From NCBI RefSeq assembly GCF_001422545.1, contig NZ_LMLE01000001.1, forward strand, positions 311,373 through 375,372: 64,000 bases of DNA, read 5' to 3'. Positions 34,503 to 44,205 of this stretch are shown piece after piece. The stretch's first letter is position 1. Every line of letters starts with the position of its first letter. Source of the stretch: Pedobacter sp. Leaf41 (GTDB taxonomy: Bacteria > Bacteroidota > Bacteroidia > Sphingobacteriales > Sphingobacteriaceae). The notes below the pieces were generated by a model. The model saw nothing but the letters and a program-made list of their open reading frames with translations. It made no database searches and had not been told where the DNA came from. A program made the translations under genes and the position numbers.

Positions 34503-35249
34503 TTAGGTATTTGCAGTCAATAAACTGTTTAGAATTCTGTTAGGGTTATCTAGAAAGGATTTGTAAACCCGATAAACTTCAGTTTCCTCATAGCTCACCC
34601 TTGTTATATCTTCGTCAGCCATTTCATAAATTGATGCATTTGGGTAAGCCAGCAATATTGGAGAATGTGTGGTAATGATAAACTGGGCATCTAGATTAAC
34701 CAAGCTGTTAATTTTGGATAACATTGCAATTTGCTTAGTTGCAGAAAGTGCCGATTCGGGCTCATCCAAAATATAAACACCATTTCCGTTAAATCGATTC
34801 ATAAACAGTGACCAAAATGACTGCCCATGAGATTGCTTATGCAACGAAAGTCCGCCATAAGAGTCAATGATTTTTGGTTCTCCACCTTCTTCATCAAGTT
34901 TGTCAATCTCACTGGCAACATTGTAAAAACTTTCACCCCTTAAGAAAAAACCGTCTCTTGGTTTCTTAAAACTTTTTGCTATTGTTAAATAGTTATGTAA
35001 ATCGGAATGGGTTTCAGTACTTTTAAAATTGAAATTCTTACTTCCTCCTTCAGCATTGAAGCCAAGATTAACGGCGATTGCCTCAGTTAATGTTGATTTG
35101 CCAACTCCATTTTCACCGGTTAGAAACGTTACTTTTGGATGAAAAACCAATTCTTCAAAAGATTTTAAACAAGGAATATTAAACGGATATCTTTCTGGAA
35201 GATTTTGCCGATTTAGCCTCAGCGATAAAAGATATCCGTTAAATTCCAT
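34503..35249 (-). CDS. SMC/ABC-like AAA ATPase (COG3910 type)
   Basis: 248 residues. Walker A GENGVGKST (45-53), a Q-loop region, the ABC-like signature zone LSLHKQSHGQSF and Walker B VYILDEPESALS (about 173-184) followed by the H-loop TTHSPILLAYP. These compact single-domain ATPases of the RecF/SMC class are often annotated as putative ATPases. They probably act as dimers on DNA or in defence and repair, which is uncertain. The gene lies 39 nt after the MoxR-type AAA gene on the same strand and may be the third gene of that unit. Confidence 0.86.
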   Translation of the reverse strand: MEFNGYLLSLRLNRQNLPERYPFNIPCLKSFEELVFHPKVTFLTGENGVGKSTLTEAIAVNLGFNAEGGSKNFNFKSTETHSDLHNYLTIAKSFKKPRDGFFLRGESFYNVASEIDKLDEEGGEPKIIDSYGGLSLHKQSHGQSFWSLFMNRFNGNGVYILDEPESALSATKQIAMLSKINSLVNLDAQFIITTHSPILLAYPNASIYEMADEDITRVSYEETEVYRVYKSFLDNPNRILNSLLTANT

Positions 35250-35288
35250 TTAGTTTCTTCTAGAAGTTATTAAATCTTTCACTAACTA

Positions 35289-36776
35289 CTACCTAAAATC
35301 GTCTTCATCTTCTTCCTCGTCAAACTCGGCATTAAATAAACTGCCAAACATATCTGAGAACCCAAAACCTCCGTTCAAATAGTTTTTGCTCAATTGAGAA
35401 TATTCTGCGAGGCCGTGCAACACAAATTCCATCAAAAGAAGGGTTTGGTTTTCACTTAATTTAGGATGAAATTTCTTTACCGTATCATATAAACTTGGAA
35501 CCAGCATCAATGCCTTTTTGTATTGCGCATTGGTCAAGGTATCGGTAACATCGATATTATTTCCTTCAGTAAACCATTCGGTAATTACAGTATATGGATT
35601 AGCCGTTTTGGTTTTCTTCGCCTTTTCAGGATCTGGGAAATAGCGGGCAAATAAGGTTTTAACTGCCTTACCGATTAGAGTTGTTGCCACATGTGCAGGT
35701 CCTTCCAATTCGCCTTCGTAAACCAATTCTATTTTACCGGTAATAGCGGGGATAATCCCAGCCAAATCAGATAAACGAACAAAAGTATTTTTCTCACCCG
35801 AAATTAACATCCGTCTTTCGGCTGTGCTTATTAAGTTCTCATAAGCTGAAATGGTTAGTCTTGCCGATACCCCCGATTTTTGATCAATGTATTCGCTTTT
35901 ACGTGCCTCGAAAGCAATTTGCTCCACTAAATCTTTAACCAACCCATCCGCTTCAATATTATCACGTTGCTCGCTAGTAAGCTTGGCTTCTTGAAAAGTA
36001 ATTTTACGGGAAATTTCGATGCTTTTCGGATAGTGGGTTAAAATCTGACTTTCAATTCTATCTTTCAATGGTGTAACAATGCTTCCACGGTTGGTGTAAT
36101 CTTCTGGGTTTGCCGTAAACACAAATTGGATATCCAAAGGCAAACGGAGTTTGAAACCACGAATTTGTATATCTTTTTCCTGGAGCATGTTAAACAGAGC
36201 CACCTGGATACGAGCTTGCAGATCTGGCAATTCGTTAATAACGAAAATACTGCGGTGCGCTCTTGGAATTAAACCAAAGTGAATAACACGCTCATCGTTG
36301 TAAGTTAGTTTTAAAGTAGCGGCCTTAATCGGATCAACATCACCAATTAAATCGGCGACAGTAACATCAGGCGTAGCCAACTTTTCGGTATAACGCTCGC
36401 TGCGGTGTAACCAGGCAATCTCGGTTTCATCACCTTGAGTAGCAATTTCGTTTTTCGCATACCATGAAATAGGGTTCAATGGGTCATCGAAAATTTCGCT
36501 ACCTGCAACGTACGGAACATATTCATCTAGTAGGTTTACCATTAAACGGGCAATACGTGTTTTAGCCTGCCCGCGTAGACCCAGAAGTAAGATGTTATGA
36601 CGGGAAAGAATTGCAGTTTGCAACTCCGGAATCACTGTTTCATCGTAACCAATAATCCCTTCGAACTCCGTTTTCTTATCTCGAAGTACCTTGATTAAGT
36701 TCTCTCTAAGTTCTTCTTTTACACTCCGAGATTTATAATTTGTTGCCTTTAACTGGCCTAATGTTGTGTTTTGCAT
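35289..36776 (-). CDS. MoxR/magnesium-chelatase-type AAA+ ATPase
   Basis: 495 residues. Walker A GLRGQAKTR (about 65-73), Walker B-like IFVINELPDL (about 196-205), sensor and arginine finger region FTANPEDYTNRGSIVTPLKDRIESQI. These proteins resemble ChlI/BchI and pair with VWA-domain proteins as chaperone-like complexes. The C-terminal 100 residues are a helical region ending in an acidic tail (AEFDEEEDEDDF). I start at the ATG at 36774-36776 because the upstream extension lies in a repeat. It follows the VWA gene, and both are separated by an inverted repeat. Confidence 0.9.
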   Translation of the reverse strand: MQNTTLGQLKATNYKSRSVKEELRENLIKVLRDKKTEFEGIIGYDETVIPELQTAILSRHNILLLGLRGQAKTRIARLMVNLLDEYVPYVAGSEIFDDPLNPISWYAKNEIATQGDETEIAWLHRSERYTEKLATPDVTVADLIGDVDPIKAATLKLTYNDERVIHFGLIPRAHRSIFVINELPDLQARIQVALFNMLQEKDIQIRGFKLRLPLDIQFVFTANPEDYTNRGSIVTPLKDRIESQILTHYPKSIEISRKITFQEAKLTSEQRDNIEADGLVKDLVEQIAFEARKSEYIDQKSGVSARLTISAYENLISTAERRMLISGEKNTFVRLSDLAGIIPAITGKIELVYEGELEGPAHVATTLIGKAVKTLFARYFPDPEKAKKTKTANPYTVITEWFTEGNNIDVTDTLTNAQYKKALMLVPSLYDTVKKFHPKLSENQTLLLMEFVLHGLAEYSQLSKNYLNGGFGFSDMFGSLFNAEFDEEEDEDDFR

Positions 36777-36786
36777 ATATTGGAGT

Positions 36787-36850
36787 AAGGATAAAGGAGC
36801 AAGGATTAAAGTCATAAATGTGAAAATATAATCTTTGCTCTTTTATCTTT
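36787..36850. repeat. 22-nt imperfect inverted repeat between the VWA and AAA genes
   Basis: Arms 36787-36808 and 36829-36850 are complementary over 22 positions with three G-T pairs; the left arm contains AAGGATAAAGGAGCAAGG. It lies between co-directional genes, so it may set the ratio of the two proteins, or it may be one of the dispersed intergenic stem-loops. Confidence 0.5.
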
Positions 36851-36860
36851 GTTCTTATTT

Positions 36861-37958
36861 CTATTTTACAGTCTTTCTTCTATTTTTAATGTAATCTTCA
36901 AAAATGTATTCACCTAATCCGTTTAGGGAGCTGTAAAAAGCTCTTCCACCATTAATTTCGGTAAACTGGCGAACGAATTGTTGGAGGTATGGGTCTTTTG
37001 CAATCATAAATGTGGTGATTGGAATTTTCAATCGTTTACATTGTGCAGCCATATTTAAGGTTTTGTTAATTACCTTTCTATCCAGGCCCATGCTGTTTTT
37101 GTAGTACTTTCCATTTTCTTTCAAACAGGTTGGCTTACCATCTGTAATCATAAAAATTTGCTTGTTATGTGTTTTGCGGCGGCGAAGTAAATCTGTAGCC
37201 AACTCTAAACCAGCAAAAGTATTGGTGTGATAGGGACCAACTTGAAGGTAAGGTAAATCTTTAACAGTAATCGGCCAGGCATCATTGCCGAAAACCACAA
37301 TGTCTAAAGTATCTTTTGGGTACTTCGTTTTAATAAGTTCGGCTAAGGCCATTGCCACTTTTTTAGCAGGAGTAATTCTGTCCTCTCCATACAAAATCAT
37401 GGAATGCGATATGTCGATCATCAACACGGTTGAAGTAAGTGTTTTAAAATCCTTTTCCTCTACCTCTAAATCTCTATCGGTTAGGGTGAAATCTCCAATG
37501 CCATGGTTAATCTGAGCATTTTGGATAGAGGCTGTCATGTCGATCTGATCCAAACTATCGCCAAAACTATACTCGCGTCTATCGGCATTTTTCTCTTCAC
37601 CAATACCCGATTGGTTGCTATTGTGATTCCCTCTACCAGATTTTTTCAGCTTTCCAAAAATCTCATCCAAGGCCGATTTGCGGATAGTTTGTTCTGTTTT
37701 GGCAGTAATTTTAAACTCTCCCGATTGGTTGTCTTCAGTGAGGTAGCCTTTTTCTTTCAGGTCATCGATGAAATTCCCGATGCCATAATCATTATTTGTT
37801 AGTTTGTATTGCTTGTCGAGTTCATTGAGCCAGCTTAAAGCCTCTGCCGCATCACCTGCTGTATAGTTAAGCAGTTCGCTAAACAATTTCAGCAACTCAT
37901 CAAACCCACCTTGTGGCGTATCGCCAGGCTTATAATCAGAAAAACGAAAACCTCTCAT
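36861..37958 (-). CDS. VWA-domain protein (ChlD-like partner of the AAA protein)
   Basis: 365 residues. The C-terminal half is a von Willebrand A domain with the MIDAS motif DISHS (182-186), the conserved Thr near TFAGLELATD and ITDGKP. The N-terminal ~175 residues are helical and contain no clear family. In MoxR-VWA systems the VWA protein binds clients or metal-dependent partners and the AAA protein remodels them. The pair recalls ChlI/ChlD but in a bacterium without photosynthesis. The AAA gene lies 84 nt downstream on the same strand, so the two are likely one unit; the client is unknown. Confidence 0.88.
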   Translation of the reverse strand: MRGFRFSDYKPGDTPQGGFDELLKLFSELLNYTAGDAAEALSWLNELDKQYKLTNNDYGIGNFIDDLKEKGYLTEDNQSGEFKITAKTEQTIRKSALDEIFGKLKKSGRGNHNSNQSGIGEEKNADRREYSFGDSLDQIDMTASIQNAQINHGIGDFTLTDRDLEVEEKDFKTLTSTVLMIDISHSMILYGEDRITPAKKVAMALAELIKTKYPKDTLDIVVFGNDAWPITVKDLPYLQVGPYHTNTFAGLELATDLLRRRKTHNKQIFMITDGKPTCLKENGKYYKNSMGLDRKVINKTLNMAAQCKRLKIPITTFMIAKDPYLQQFVRQFTEINGGRAFYSSLNGLGEYIFEDYIKNRRKTVK

Positions 37959-38192
37959 GTATGTGTATTAACGGATTATTAAAGGTAAAAGTTTCGATTT
38001 GGATTAATTTAAGCGGGGTGTCATATTTGGGTGAAAGCAGAGAGCCAGAGTAATTCAAAAACGCTAGCGAGAAAAGTTTGAATAACAACGTTGGATTCAA
38101 AACGTTTAAATCAATGGAAATCTGCCAGCTTGCGTTCTTCAAGTGCATAATTTATCAAAAGACTTCGTCGTGATTCAGCGGGATCAAATTTG

Positions 38193-38882
38193 CTAAAGAT
38201 GCTCCAATACTAAAATGACTGCGTTATCGCTCAACGACACAATCTGAACTTGTTCTAAATCCCAAAGCGACAGACCATCCCTGGCTTTTAATATTCTTCC
38301 ATCAATACGAAAGGTGCCATCAATTACAAAGAAAAAGAGTTTGTGATCTTTGCTTTGGAGCTTACAAATCAATTCCTGGCCATTGGCAAAAGTACCCACG
38401 TTTAGCCTGAACGGAAGTTTAGCATGATTAACAATTTCAATGAAATGGTTTTTATCTTCCTCAAAATCGAATTTAAATAACATTTCACTGGCCCTAAGCA
38501 AAAAGAGATCGGTGGTAATGGCCAGCTGGATATAATTGATTTCCTCATTTGGATACGGATTACTGATTTCTAAAACCTCACCTTTACCTAAATTTAAAAC
38601 CTGTACTTCACCAGTCTCAACTCCAAATTCTTTCCCTCCCTGAACAATATCTATTCTTCCTGTAGTGGGAAAAAATAATTGATAAGAATCTTCCTTGGAA
38701 AGAAAAAAGATCATTTTGCCAGCAGCTATAGAATCAACATTGCAGATAAATAAGTTTCCGATGGCACGCTTATGCTCGCTAAAAAATTGTTCGAAGTTAA
38801 ATGTGCTATATCTTTTTAAGGTATCCGTTGTTTTTAGACCACGTTCCTCAGCAAGGAATAATTTATCAGGTGTTAACCCCAT
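38193..38882 (-). CDS. Pirin-like cupin protein (divergent)
   Basis: 229 residues that match the smaller pirin-type group of Bacteroidetes: KLFLAEERGLKTTDTLKRYSTFNFEQFF near the start (the usual HFxTFNF region) and two cupin halves (about 50-130, 145-229). The usual PHPH metal motif is missing, so metal binding of the pirin kind is unlikely. The second half has the cupin beta-strand pattern LFFFVIDGTFRIDGRILKARDGLSLWDLEQVQIVSLSDNAVILVLE. It starts 2 nt after the stop of the preceding unknown gene, so both are translated together. Function is unknown. Confidence 0.7.
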   Translation of the reverse strand: MGLTPDKLFLAEERGLKTTDTLKRYSTFNFEQFFSEHKRAIGNLFICNVDSIAAGKMIFFLSKEDSYQLFFPTTGRIDIVQGGKEFGVETGEVQVLNLGKGEVLEISNPYPNEEINYIQLAITTDLFLLRASEMLFKFDFEEDKNHFIEIVNHAKLPFRLNVGTFANGQELICKLQSKDHKLFFFVIDGTFRIDGRILKARDGLSLWDLEQVQIVSLSDNAVILVLEHL

Positions 38883-38884
38883 TG

Positions 38885-39388
38885 TTAAATAGTTTTTATA
38901 GAATGAATACTTACAAACTGTTGAATTTGAAGAAGATGAGTAACCACCTCCGGCTCGGTTACCTCACTGTATGGCGAGAGCAATAAATAGTGATGAAGGC
39001 TATCATGCCAGATCATGGGTTTAGAAAAAAAGTTAATAGCAACCTTATGCTGTTCGATATCATTGATGTCGGAGTTAATAATCTCAAATTTGAAATTTTC
39101 AAAGGGTAGAAATTTTCTTCCAAGGTTATCTAAAATATCTGGAATAATGCCATTCAGTTGTCTTAGATAACCTGTAATGGCTGCGCTTACTAAAAAGTGA
39201 AGTTTATCTGCCTCTGGTACATTTAAAATTAGCTCGGCAAATGTATTGTACTTTTCTTCCTGATTGAAAAGCTGCGATTGCATTTGGAACTCTAAAAAAC
39301 TGTCTTCATGGATAAACTTATCCCAATGGTTTAGGCTTGAATCATCAATTATCTTCCGGTAACCTATCGTAATTACTTTTTGCGGCAT
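38885..39388 (-). CDS. Unknown 167-residue protein co-transcribed with a pirin-like cupin
   Basis: No family is recognised. The protein is cytoplasmic (no signal or membrane helix), mixed alpha/beta, with hydrophobic segments such as AELILNVPEADKLHFLVSAAITGYL and a His-rich patch IWHDSLHHYLLLSPYSEV (about 127-144). The first 14 residues (PQKVITIGYRKIID) look like a beta-hairpin. It precedes the pirin-like cupin by 2 nt and therefore probably works with it. The His-rich patch could bind a metal, which is a guess. Confidence 0.65.
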   Translation of the reverse strand: MPQKVITIGYRKIIDDSSLNHWDKFIHEDSFLEFQMQSQLFNQEEKYNTFAELILNVPEADKLHFLVSAAITGYLRQLNGIIPDILDNLGRKFLPFENFKFEIINSDINDIEQHKVAINFFSKPMIWHDSLHHYLLLSPYSEVTEPEVVTHLLQIQQFVSIHSIKTI

Positions 39389-39617
39389 GGTATAAAATTA
39401 AAAAAGGACGTCAGTATTTCCTAACCTCTTTTGCAAATAAAAATGAGGGAACAACCTTACTTTGAATGTATGTCAACTGTAGGGTTTGGTGTCAGTAATT
39501 AATTCACGGAAATGAATTCTTCGCAATTTGTTGCAAAAAAAGGTCTCAAATATAGGATTCAAAATTAGGGGTATAGTTTTTGAGTAAGTGTAATTTCATT
39601 TTGTAAAAGATTAAAAC

Positions 39618-39625
39618 TAGCTTTG
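39618..39625 (+). promoter_or_regulatory. -7 element before a small secreted protein gene
   Basis: TAGCTTTG fits TAnnTTTG and ends 10 nt before the ATG at 39636. A TTG exists only 14 nt upstream (39601-39603), shorter than usual. The transcript would have a leader of a few nucleotides. Confidence 0.45.
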
Positions 39626-39635
39626 CCGCAAATTA

Positions 39636-39935
39636 ATGAAACACCTCGTTACCATATCTCTTGTATTTTTTAGTTTAACACATTTGGCAAAAGCCGAGCG
39701 TGTTGAAGGGCTAAGAATATTGAACGAATATTGTAGTGAACACAAAATTAGTGTAAATAACCCCGGGAAAGCTTCCGTTCAGTTAAATGAGGAGCATAAC
39801 CCTTACTTATTATCTTACACTGCGCTTGCTTTAAGCGGTACTCAAGCTCCATCAAAAACTGTTAAATATGTATGCGTAAATCAGTTAATCTCTGATTTGA
39901 CCATTCGTAAAAAGCCAAAAAACAATAGTCCATAA
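39636..39935 (+). CDS. Small secreted protein of unknown function
   Basis: 99 residues with a clear signal peptide (MKHLVTISLVFFSLTHLAKA). The mature part of ~79 residues has two Cys (in EYCSEHKI and KYVCVNQL) that could form a disulfide after export, and a basic end (TIRKKPKNNSP). No family is recognised. It precedes secA by 137 nt on the same strand; no functional link is visible. The signal peptide and the promoter element just upstream support that it is a real gene. Confidence 0.65.
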   Translation: MKHLVTISLVFFSLTHLAKAERVEGLRILNEYCSEHKISVNNPGKASVQLNEEHNPYLLSYTALALSGTQAPSKTVKYVCVNQLISDLTIRKKPKNNSP

Positions 39936-40072
39936 TTTCGTTTTTCTAGATCTTTTTAAAAGATTTTATTCCCATTTAAACCCTCAGCAGCCCAATTGAC
40001 TTATTAAAAGTCAATATTCTGGTTGTTGGAATCAACCCTTTTTCAATAATAAATAAGATTTAAAATACAATA

Positions 40073-43000
40073 ATGTTAGGATTTTTAGCAAAGATTTTCG
40101 GAAGTAAATCAGAGAGAGATATAAAGGCAATTCAGCCATTGGTTGTTGCCATAAATGAACAATTTAGTAAACTATCGGTACTTAGTAACGACGAATTACG
40201 TGGGAAAACCATTCAATTTAAAGAAAAAATAGCCTCTTTTTTAGCTGATATCGATAGTAAAATTGCGGCGTTAAAAGCTGATGCTGAAGGAGATGGTTTA
40301 GATCTTCATCAAAAAACTGCCATCTACGATCAGGTTGATGCTTTAGGTAAAGAGCGTGATACTGAATTGGAAAAAGTGCTATTGGAGATTCTTCCTGAAG
40401 CATTTGCCGTAGTTAAGGAAACTTCTCGTCGTTTAAGTGAGAACGATTATCTAGAAGTAACGGCCACACAGTTTGATAGAGATTATGCTGCTCGTAAAAA
40501 CAATGTGAAAATCGTTGGCGACAAAGCTCAATGGGCTAATCGTTGGGATGCCGCAGGTACCGAAGTAGTATGGAACATGGTTCACTACGATGTTCAGTTA
40601 ATCGGTGGTATTGTTTTGCACAGTGGTAAAATTGCCGAAATGGCAACTGGTGAGGGTAAAACTTTGGTTTCTACCTTGCCAGCATATTTAAATGCGCTTG
40701 CAGGTCAAGGCGTTCACATTGTAACGGTGAATGATTACCTGGCCCGTAGGGATAGTGAGTGGAATGGTCCACTATTCGAATTCCACGGAATTAGTGTCGA
40801 TTGTATTGATAAGCATGAGCCAAACTCTGAAGAGAGAAGAAAAGCTTATGCGGCTGATATTACTTACGGAACCAATAACGAATTTGGCTTTGATTACCTG
40901 CGTGACAATATGTCGCAAACGCCTGATCAATTGGTGCAGCGTAAACAACATTTTGCCATGGTAGATGAGGTCGATTCAGTTTTAATTGATGATGCCCGTA
41001 CACCATTAATTATTTCAGGCCCTATTCCCCGAGGAGATGAGCACGAATTTTATGAGTTAAAACCACGTATTGAGCGGTTGGTAAATGCTCAGAAAGCTTA
41101 TGTTTCTTCTGCTTTAAATGAGGCTAAAAAGTTAATTAATGCGGGTAACACCGGTACAGAAGAGGGTGAAGGTGGTTTGGCGCTATTACGTGCTTATCGT
41201 GGTTTACCAAAGAATAAAGCATTAATTAAATTTTTGAGTGAAAGCGGTGTTCGTGGTTTGTTGTTAAAAACTGAAAACTACTACATGGCTGATCAATCTA
41301 AAAATATGCCTAAAGTTGATTCGGAATTGTATTTCTATATCGATGAGAAAAACAATCAGGTAGAGTTAACGGAGAAAGGTATCGAATTGATTACTCAATC
41401 TGGCGAAGACCCTCATTTCTTTGTATTGCCAGATGTGGGTACTGAAGTAGCTGAATTGGAAAAATCTGATATGCCTTTAGAAGAAAAGGTTGTTCAAAAA
41501 GATGCTTTAATGCGGGATTATTCTGTTAAAGCAGAGCGGATTCATTCGGTAAATCAATTATTAAAAGCCTATACTTTGTTTGAAATTGATGTGGAATACA
41601 TCATTGATGAAGGGAAAATTAAAATTGTTGATGAGCAAACAGGTCGTATTATGGATGGCCGTCGTTACTCTGACGGTTTACATCAGGCTATTGAGGCTAA
41701 AGAAAATGTTAAGGTAGAAGATGCCACCCAAACTTATGCTACCGTAACGTTGCAAAACTATTTCCGTATGTACCACAAACTTTGCGGTATGACGGGTACG
41801 GCAACCACGGAAGCAGGCGAATTCTGGTCGATTTATAAATTAGATGTGGTTGAAATTCCAACCAACAGAAACATTTCCCGTTTGGATCAGCAGGATTATG
41901 TTTACCGTACCGTTCGGGAGAAATATAATGCTGTTGCCGATGAAATTGTAAAATTAACGGAAGCAGGCAGACCAGTGCTGGTAGGTACAACATCGGTAGA
42001 GATTTCCGAATTATTGAGCCGTATGCTAAAACTTCGCGGAATTAAGCACAACGTACTGAATGCAAAAATGCACCAGAAAGAGGCTGATATTGTTGCAGAA
42101 GCTGGTCAGGCCGGAACGGTAACCATTGCAACCAATATGGCTGGTCGTGGTACAGATATTAAATTGGGCGCAGGTGTTAAAGAAGCTGGTGGTTTAGCAA
42201 TTGTGGGTACAGAGCGTCATGAGTCTCGTCGTGTAGACAGGCAGTTACGTGGTCGTGCTGGTCGTCAGGGCGATCCAGGTTCATCACAATTCTTCGTTTC
42301 GTTAGAAGATAACTTAATGCGTTTATTCGGTTCTGAAAGAATTTCAAGCATCATGGTTCGTATGGGTATCGAAGATGGCGAAGTGATTCAACATTCTATG
42401 ATTACCAAATCTATCGAACGTGCTCAAAAGAAAGTAGAGGAAAACAACTTTGGTATCCGTAAACGTTTGTTAGAGTACGATGATGTGATGAATTCTCAAC
42501 GTACTGTTATTTATGCTAAACGTAAAAATGCCCTTTTTGGCGAGCGGTTAGATGTAGATATGAACAACATGGTTTATGATGTTGCTGAGGATATCGTTAA
42601 TGAATATAAACAAGAAGGAAATTACGATGGTTTTAAACTGGAAGTAATTAAAAACTTCTCTTTGGACACTGAAATTACAGAGAAAGATTTCTCGTCTACC
42701 AATGTAGCGCAATTAACAGAGCGTTTATTTGAAGAGGCTGAATCATTTTACGCTCGTAAATCAGAAGCCATTATTCACCAGTCGTTACCAGTTTTAACTC
42801 AGGTTTACGAAGAACGTGGTGAGCACATTGAGCAAATAGTAGTTCCATTTACCGATGGAATCCGTGGAATTCAGGTTGCTGTTGATTTAAAGAAAGCAAT
42901 TGATAATAAGGGAAAAGAAGTTGTTCGTTCATTTGAAAAAACAATCGTTCTGGCCTTGATTGATGATAGCTGGAAAGAGCATTTACGTGAAATGGATGAT

Positions 43001-43375
43001 TTAAAGCAATCTGTTCAAAATGCAGTTTATGAGCAGAAAGATCCATTGGTGATTTACAAAATGGAAGCTTTTAACTTGTTTAAAAACATGCTTAACGCAG
43101 TGAATAAAGAAGTAGTAAGTTTCTTGTATAAAGGTGGTATTCCTGTTCAGCAAGAAGCTGATGAGGTTAGAGAAGCACCAGCACCTGTTAAACAACCGAA
43201 ATTGCAGACCACTAAACAAGAGTTTGGTGCTGAGCAGCCAGGTGTAGAATTTGGCGATACCCGCGAGGCCGTTCCGCAACAACCGATTCGTAAAGAAGCA
43301 ACCGTTGGACGTAATGAACCTTGCCCATGTGGAAGTGGTAAAAAGTTTAAAAACTGCCACGGAGCGAATTTGTAA
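40073..43375 (+). CDS. secA: Preprotein translocase ATPase SecA
   Basis: 1100 residues, the long form usual in Bacteroidetes. Walker A-like GEGKTLVS (about 203-210), the DEAD-type box [16 protein letters not shown], helicase motifs [10 protein letters not shown] and [18 protein letters not shown], and the C-terminal zinc-binding SEC-C motif [14 protein letters not shown]. Insertions after motif II make the extra length. SecA drives unfolded proteins through SecYEG. The stand-alone gene ends with a clear terminator. Overlapping minus-strand frames are artefacts of SecA codon use. Confidence 0.99.
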   Translation: MLGFLAKIFGSKSERDIKAIQPLVVAINEQFSKLSVLSNDELRGKTIQFKEKIASFLADIDSKIAALKADAEGDGLDLHQKTAIYDQVDALGKERDTELEKVLLEILPEAFAVVKETSRRLSENDYLEVTATQFDRDYAARKNNVKIVGDKAQWANRWDAAGTEVVWNMVHYDVQLIGGIVLHSGKIAEMATGEGKTLVSTLPAYLNALAGQGVHIVTVNDYLARRDSEWNGPLFEFHGISVDCIDKHEPNSEERRKAYAADITYGTNNEFGFDYLRDNMSQTPDQLVQRKQHFAMVDEVDSVLIDDARTPLIISGPIPRGDEHEFYELKPRIERLVNAQKAYVSSALNEAKKLINAGNTGTEEGEGGLALLRAYRGLPKNKALIKFLSESGVRGLLLKTENYYMADQSKNMPKVDSELYFYIDEKNNQVELTEKGIELITQSGEDPHFFVLPDVGTEVAELEKSDMPLEEKVVQKDALMRDYSVKAERIHSVNQLLKAYTLFEIDVEYIIDEGKIKIVDEQTGRIMDGRRYSDGLHQAIEAKENVKVEDATQTYATVTLQNYFRMYHKLCGMTGTATTEAGEFWSIYKLDVVEIPTNRNISRLDQQDYVYRTVREKYNAVADEIVKLTEAGRPVLVGTTSVEISELLSRMLKLRGIKHNVLNAKMHQKEADIVAEAGQAGTVTIATNMAGRGTDIKLGAGVKEAGGLAIVGTERHESRRVDRQLRGRAGRQGDPGSSQFFVSLEDNLMRLFGSERISSIMVRMGIEDGEVIQHSMITKSIERAQKKVEENNFGIRKRLLEYDDVMNSQRTVIYAKRKNALFGERLDVDMNNMVYDVAEDIVNEYKQEGNYDGFKLEVIKNFSLDTEITEKDFSSTNVAQLTERLFEEAESFYARKSEAIIHQSLPVLTQVYEERGEHIEQIVVPFTDGIRGIQVAVDLKKAIDNKGKEVVRSFEKTIVLALIDDSWKEHLREMDDLKQSVQNAVYEQKDPLVIYKMEAFNLFKNMLNAVNKEVVSFLYKGGIPVQQEADEVREAPAPVKQPKLQTTKQEFGAEQPGVEFGDTREAVPQQPIRKEATVGRNEPCPCGSGKKFKNCHGANL

Positions 43376-43398
43376 AGGAGTTTTTTAATCAAAACTAT

Positions 43399-43430
43399 AA
43401 AAGCCTTGACTTTTGTCAGGGCTTTTTTTT
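43399..43430 (+). terminator. Terminator of secA
   Basis: AAAAGCCTTGAC (43399-43410) and GTCAGGGCTTTT (43415-43426) pair over 12 bp with one G-T pair and a TTTT loop; a T-run of eight bases spans its end. Confidence 0.85.
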
Positions 43431-43535
43431 TAAACTAATTTTTTTAATTAAACAAATATCAATGGGCGCATAAGTACAACCAATTGAGACTTTTTACCAC
43501 ATATAATCTCGTAAGTCTATAGCCTATACAAAAAC

Positions 43536-43558
43536 GCCGGATTTTTTAAATATCCGGC
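43536..43558. terminator. Hairpin upstream of the toxin-antitoxin pair
   Basis: GCCGGAT (43536-43542) and ATCCGGC (43552-43558) form a 7-bp stem with A/T runs on both sides, so it could terminate read-through from secA. Confidence 0.6.
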
Positions 43559-43583
43559 TTTATCTTATACAATTTAATTTTAG

Positions 43584-43591
43584 TATTTTTG
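43584..43591 (+). promoter_or_regulatory. -7 element of the toxin-antitoxin operon
   Basis: TATTTTTG fits TAnnTTTG and ends 4 nt before the antitoxin ATG (43596), which implies a leaderless mRNA. No TTG lies at the standard distance, as is common for repressed or activated promoters. Confidence 0.45.
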
Positions 43592-43595
43592 ATTT

Positions 43596-43823
43596 ATGGA
43601 AACATTGATCATAAAAATTCCTGATGAGAAAAGTTCAATTGTAAAGCAAGTTCTTAAAGATTTTGGTGTTACTATTGTAGAATCAGATTTCAATGATAAA
43701 TCCATAACTCTGACCACCGATCAGCGTGAAGAAATTATTTCATCCCAAACACAAATAGAATGTGGATCATATGTAGAACAATCTACATTGGATGATGAAA
43801 TAAAAACATGGCTAAAGAAATAA
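43596..43823 (+). CDS. Antitoxin of a ParE/RelE-type toxin-antitoxin pair
   Basis: 75 residues. The first ~35 (METLIIKIPDEKSSIVKQVLKDFGVTIVES) form a short beta-alpha unit and the rest is acidic/helical (TTDQREEIISSQTQIECGSYVEQSTLDDEIKTWL), fitting the toxin-wrapping tail of small antitoxins. Similar proteins with a C-terminal WL-K end precede RelE/ParE toxins in Bacteroidetes. The gene overlaps the toxin by 16 nt, the usual arrangement for coupled translation. It likely neutralises the toxin and represses its own operon. No closer family name is certain. Confidence 0.82.
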   Translation: METLIIKIPDEKSSIVKQVLKDFGVTIVESDFNDKSITLTTDQREEIISSQTQIECGSYVEQSTLDDEIKTWLKK

Positions 43824-44104
43824 TTTGGTCACACAAAGCTAGAATTAAACTCTTCGCCATTCTGGAATTTTATGCCAAACGGAATGGCAATAAAAAATTT
43901 TCTTCAAAGCTATACCAAAAATTTACTAAGGAAATCAACTTATTAGTTAAACATCCTGAATTGGGCATGCGATCTCCAATTGAAAATGTGAGAGGTTTAA
44001 TTGTTCTTGAATATGTTATTTTCTATGAAAGCAATGAATATCAAATTATCATTCACAGTATTTGGCCAACCAAACAAAATCCTGATCAGTTAAAAATTCT
44101 CTAG
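43808..44104 (+). CDS. ParE/RelE superfamily toxin
   Basis: 98 residues with the ParE/RelE layout: EIIWSHKARIKLFAILEFYAKRNG (two helices, about 4-27), KLYQKFTKEINLLVKHPELGMRS (about 33-55), then the beta-strands IVLEYVIFYESNEYQIIIHSIWPTKQNP. The tail with RS...I/WP is typical of ParE (gyrase inhibitor) rather than RelE (mRNA cutting), but this needs testing. Its start overlaps the antitoxin end. It appears intact, unlike the PIN module at 21.7-22.1 kb. Confidence 0.87.
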   Translation: MAKEIIWSHKARIKLFAILEFYAKRNGNKKFSSKLYQKFTKEINLLVKHPELGMRSPIENVRGLIVLEYVIFYESNEYQIIIHSIWPTKQNPDQLKIL

Positions 44105-44131
44105 TCAAAACTACCATTTGCACAACCCATA

Positions 44132-44167
44132 AAGAATGCCGATTTTTGCTAAGAATTCGGCATTCTT
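44132..44167 (+). terminator. Terminator of the toxin-antitoxin operon
   Basis: AAGAATGCCGA (44132-44142) and TCGGCATTCTT (44157-44167) form a perfect 11-bp stem, followed by GTTTTT, 28 nt after the toxin stop. Confidence 0.85.
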
Positions 44168-44205
44168 GTTTTTAAACAATTTTGGAATGTCATGGTTAAT
44201 TACAA

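Noticed and set aside
37936..38148. Small minus-strand gene (70 residues) before the VWA gene
   Set aside because: No start signal or family is seen, and its end overlaps the VWA gene start.
43001..43392. Minus-strand coding frames within the secA end
   Set aside because: They are mirror frames of secA codons and carry no recognisable protein features.
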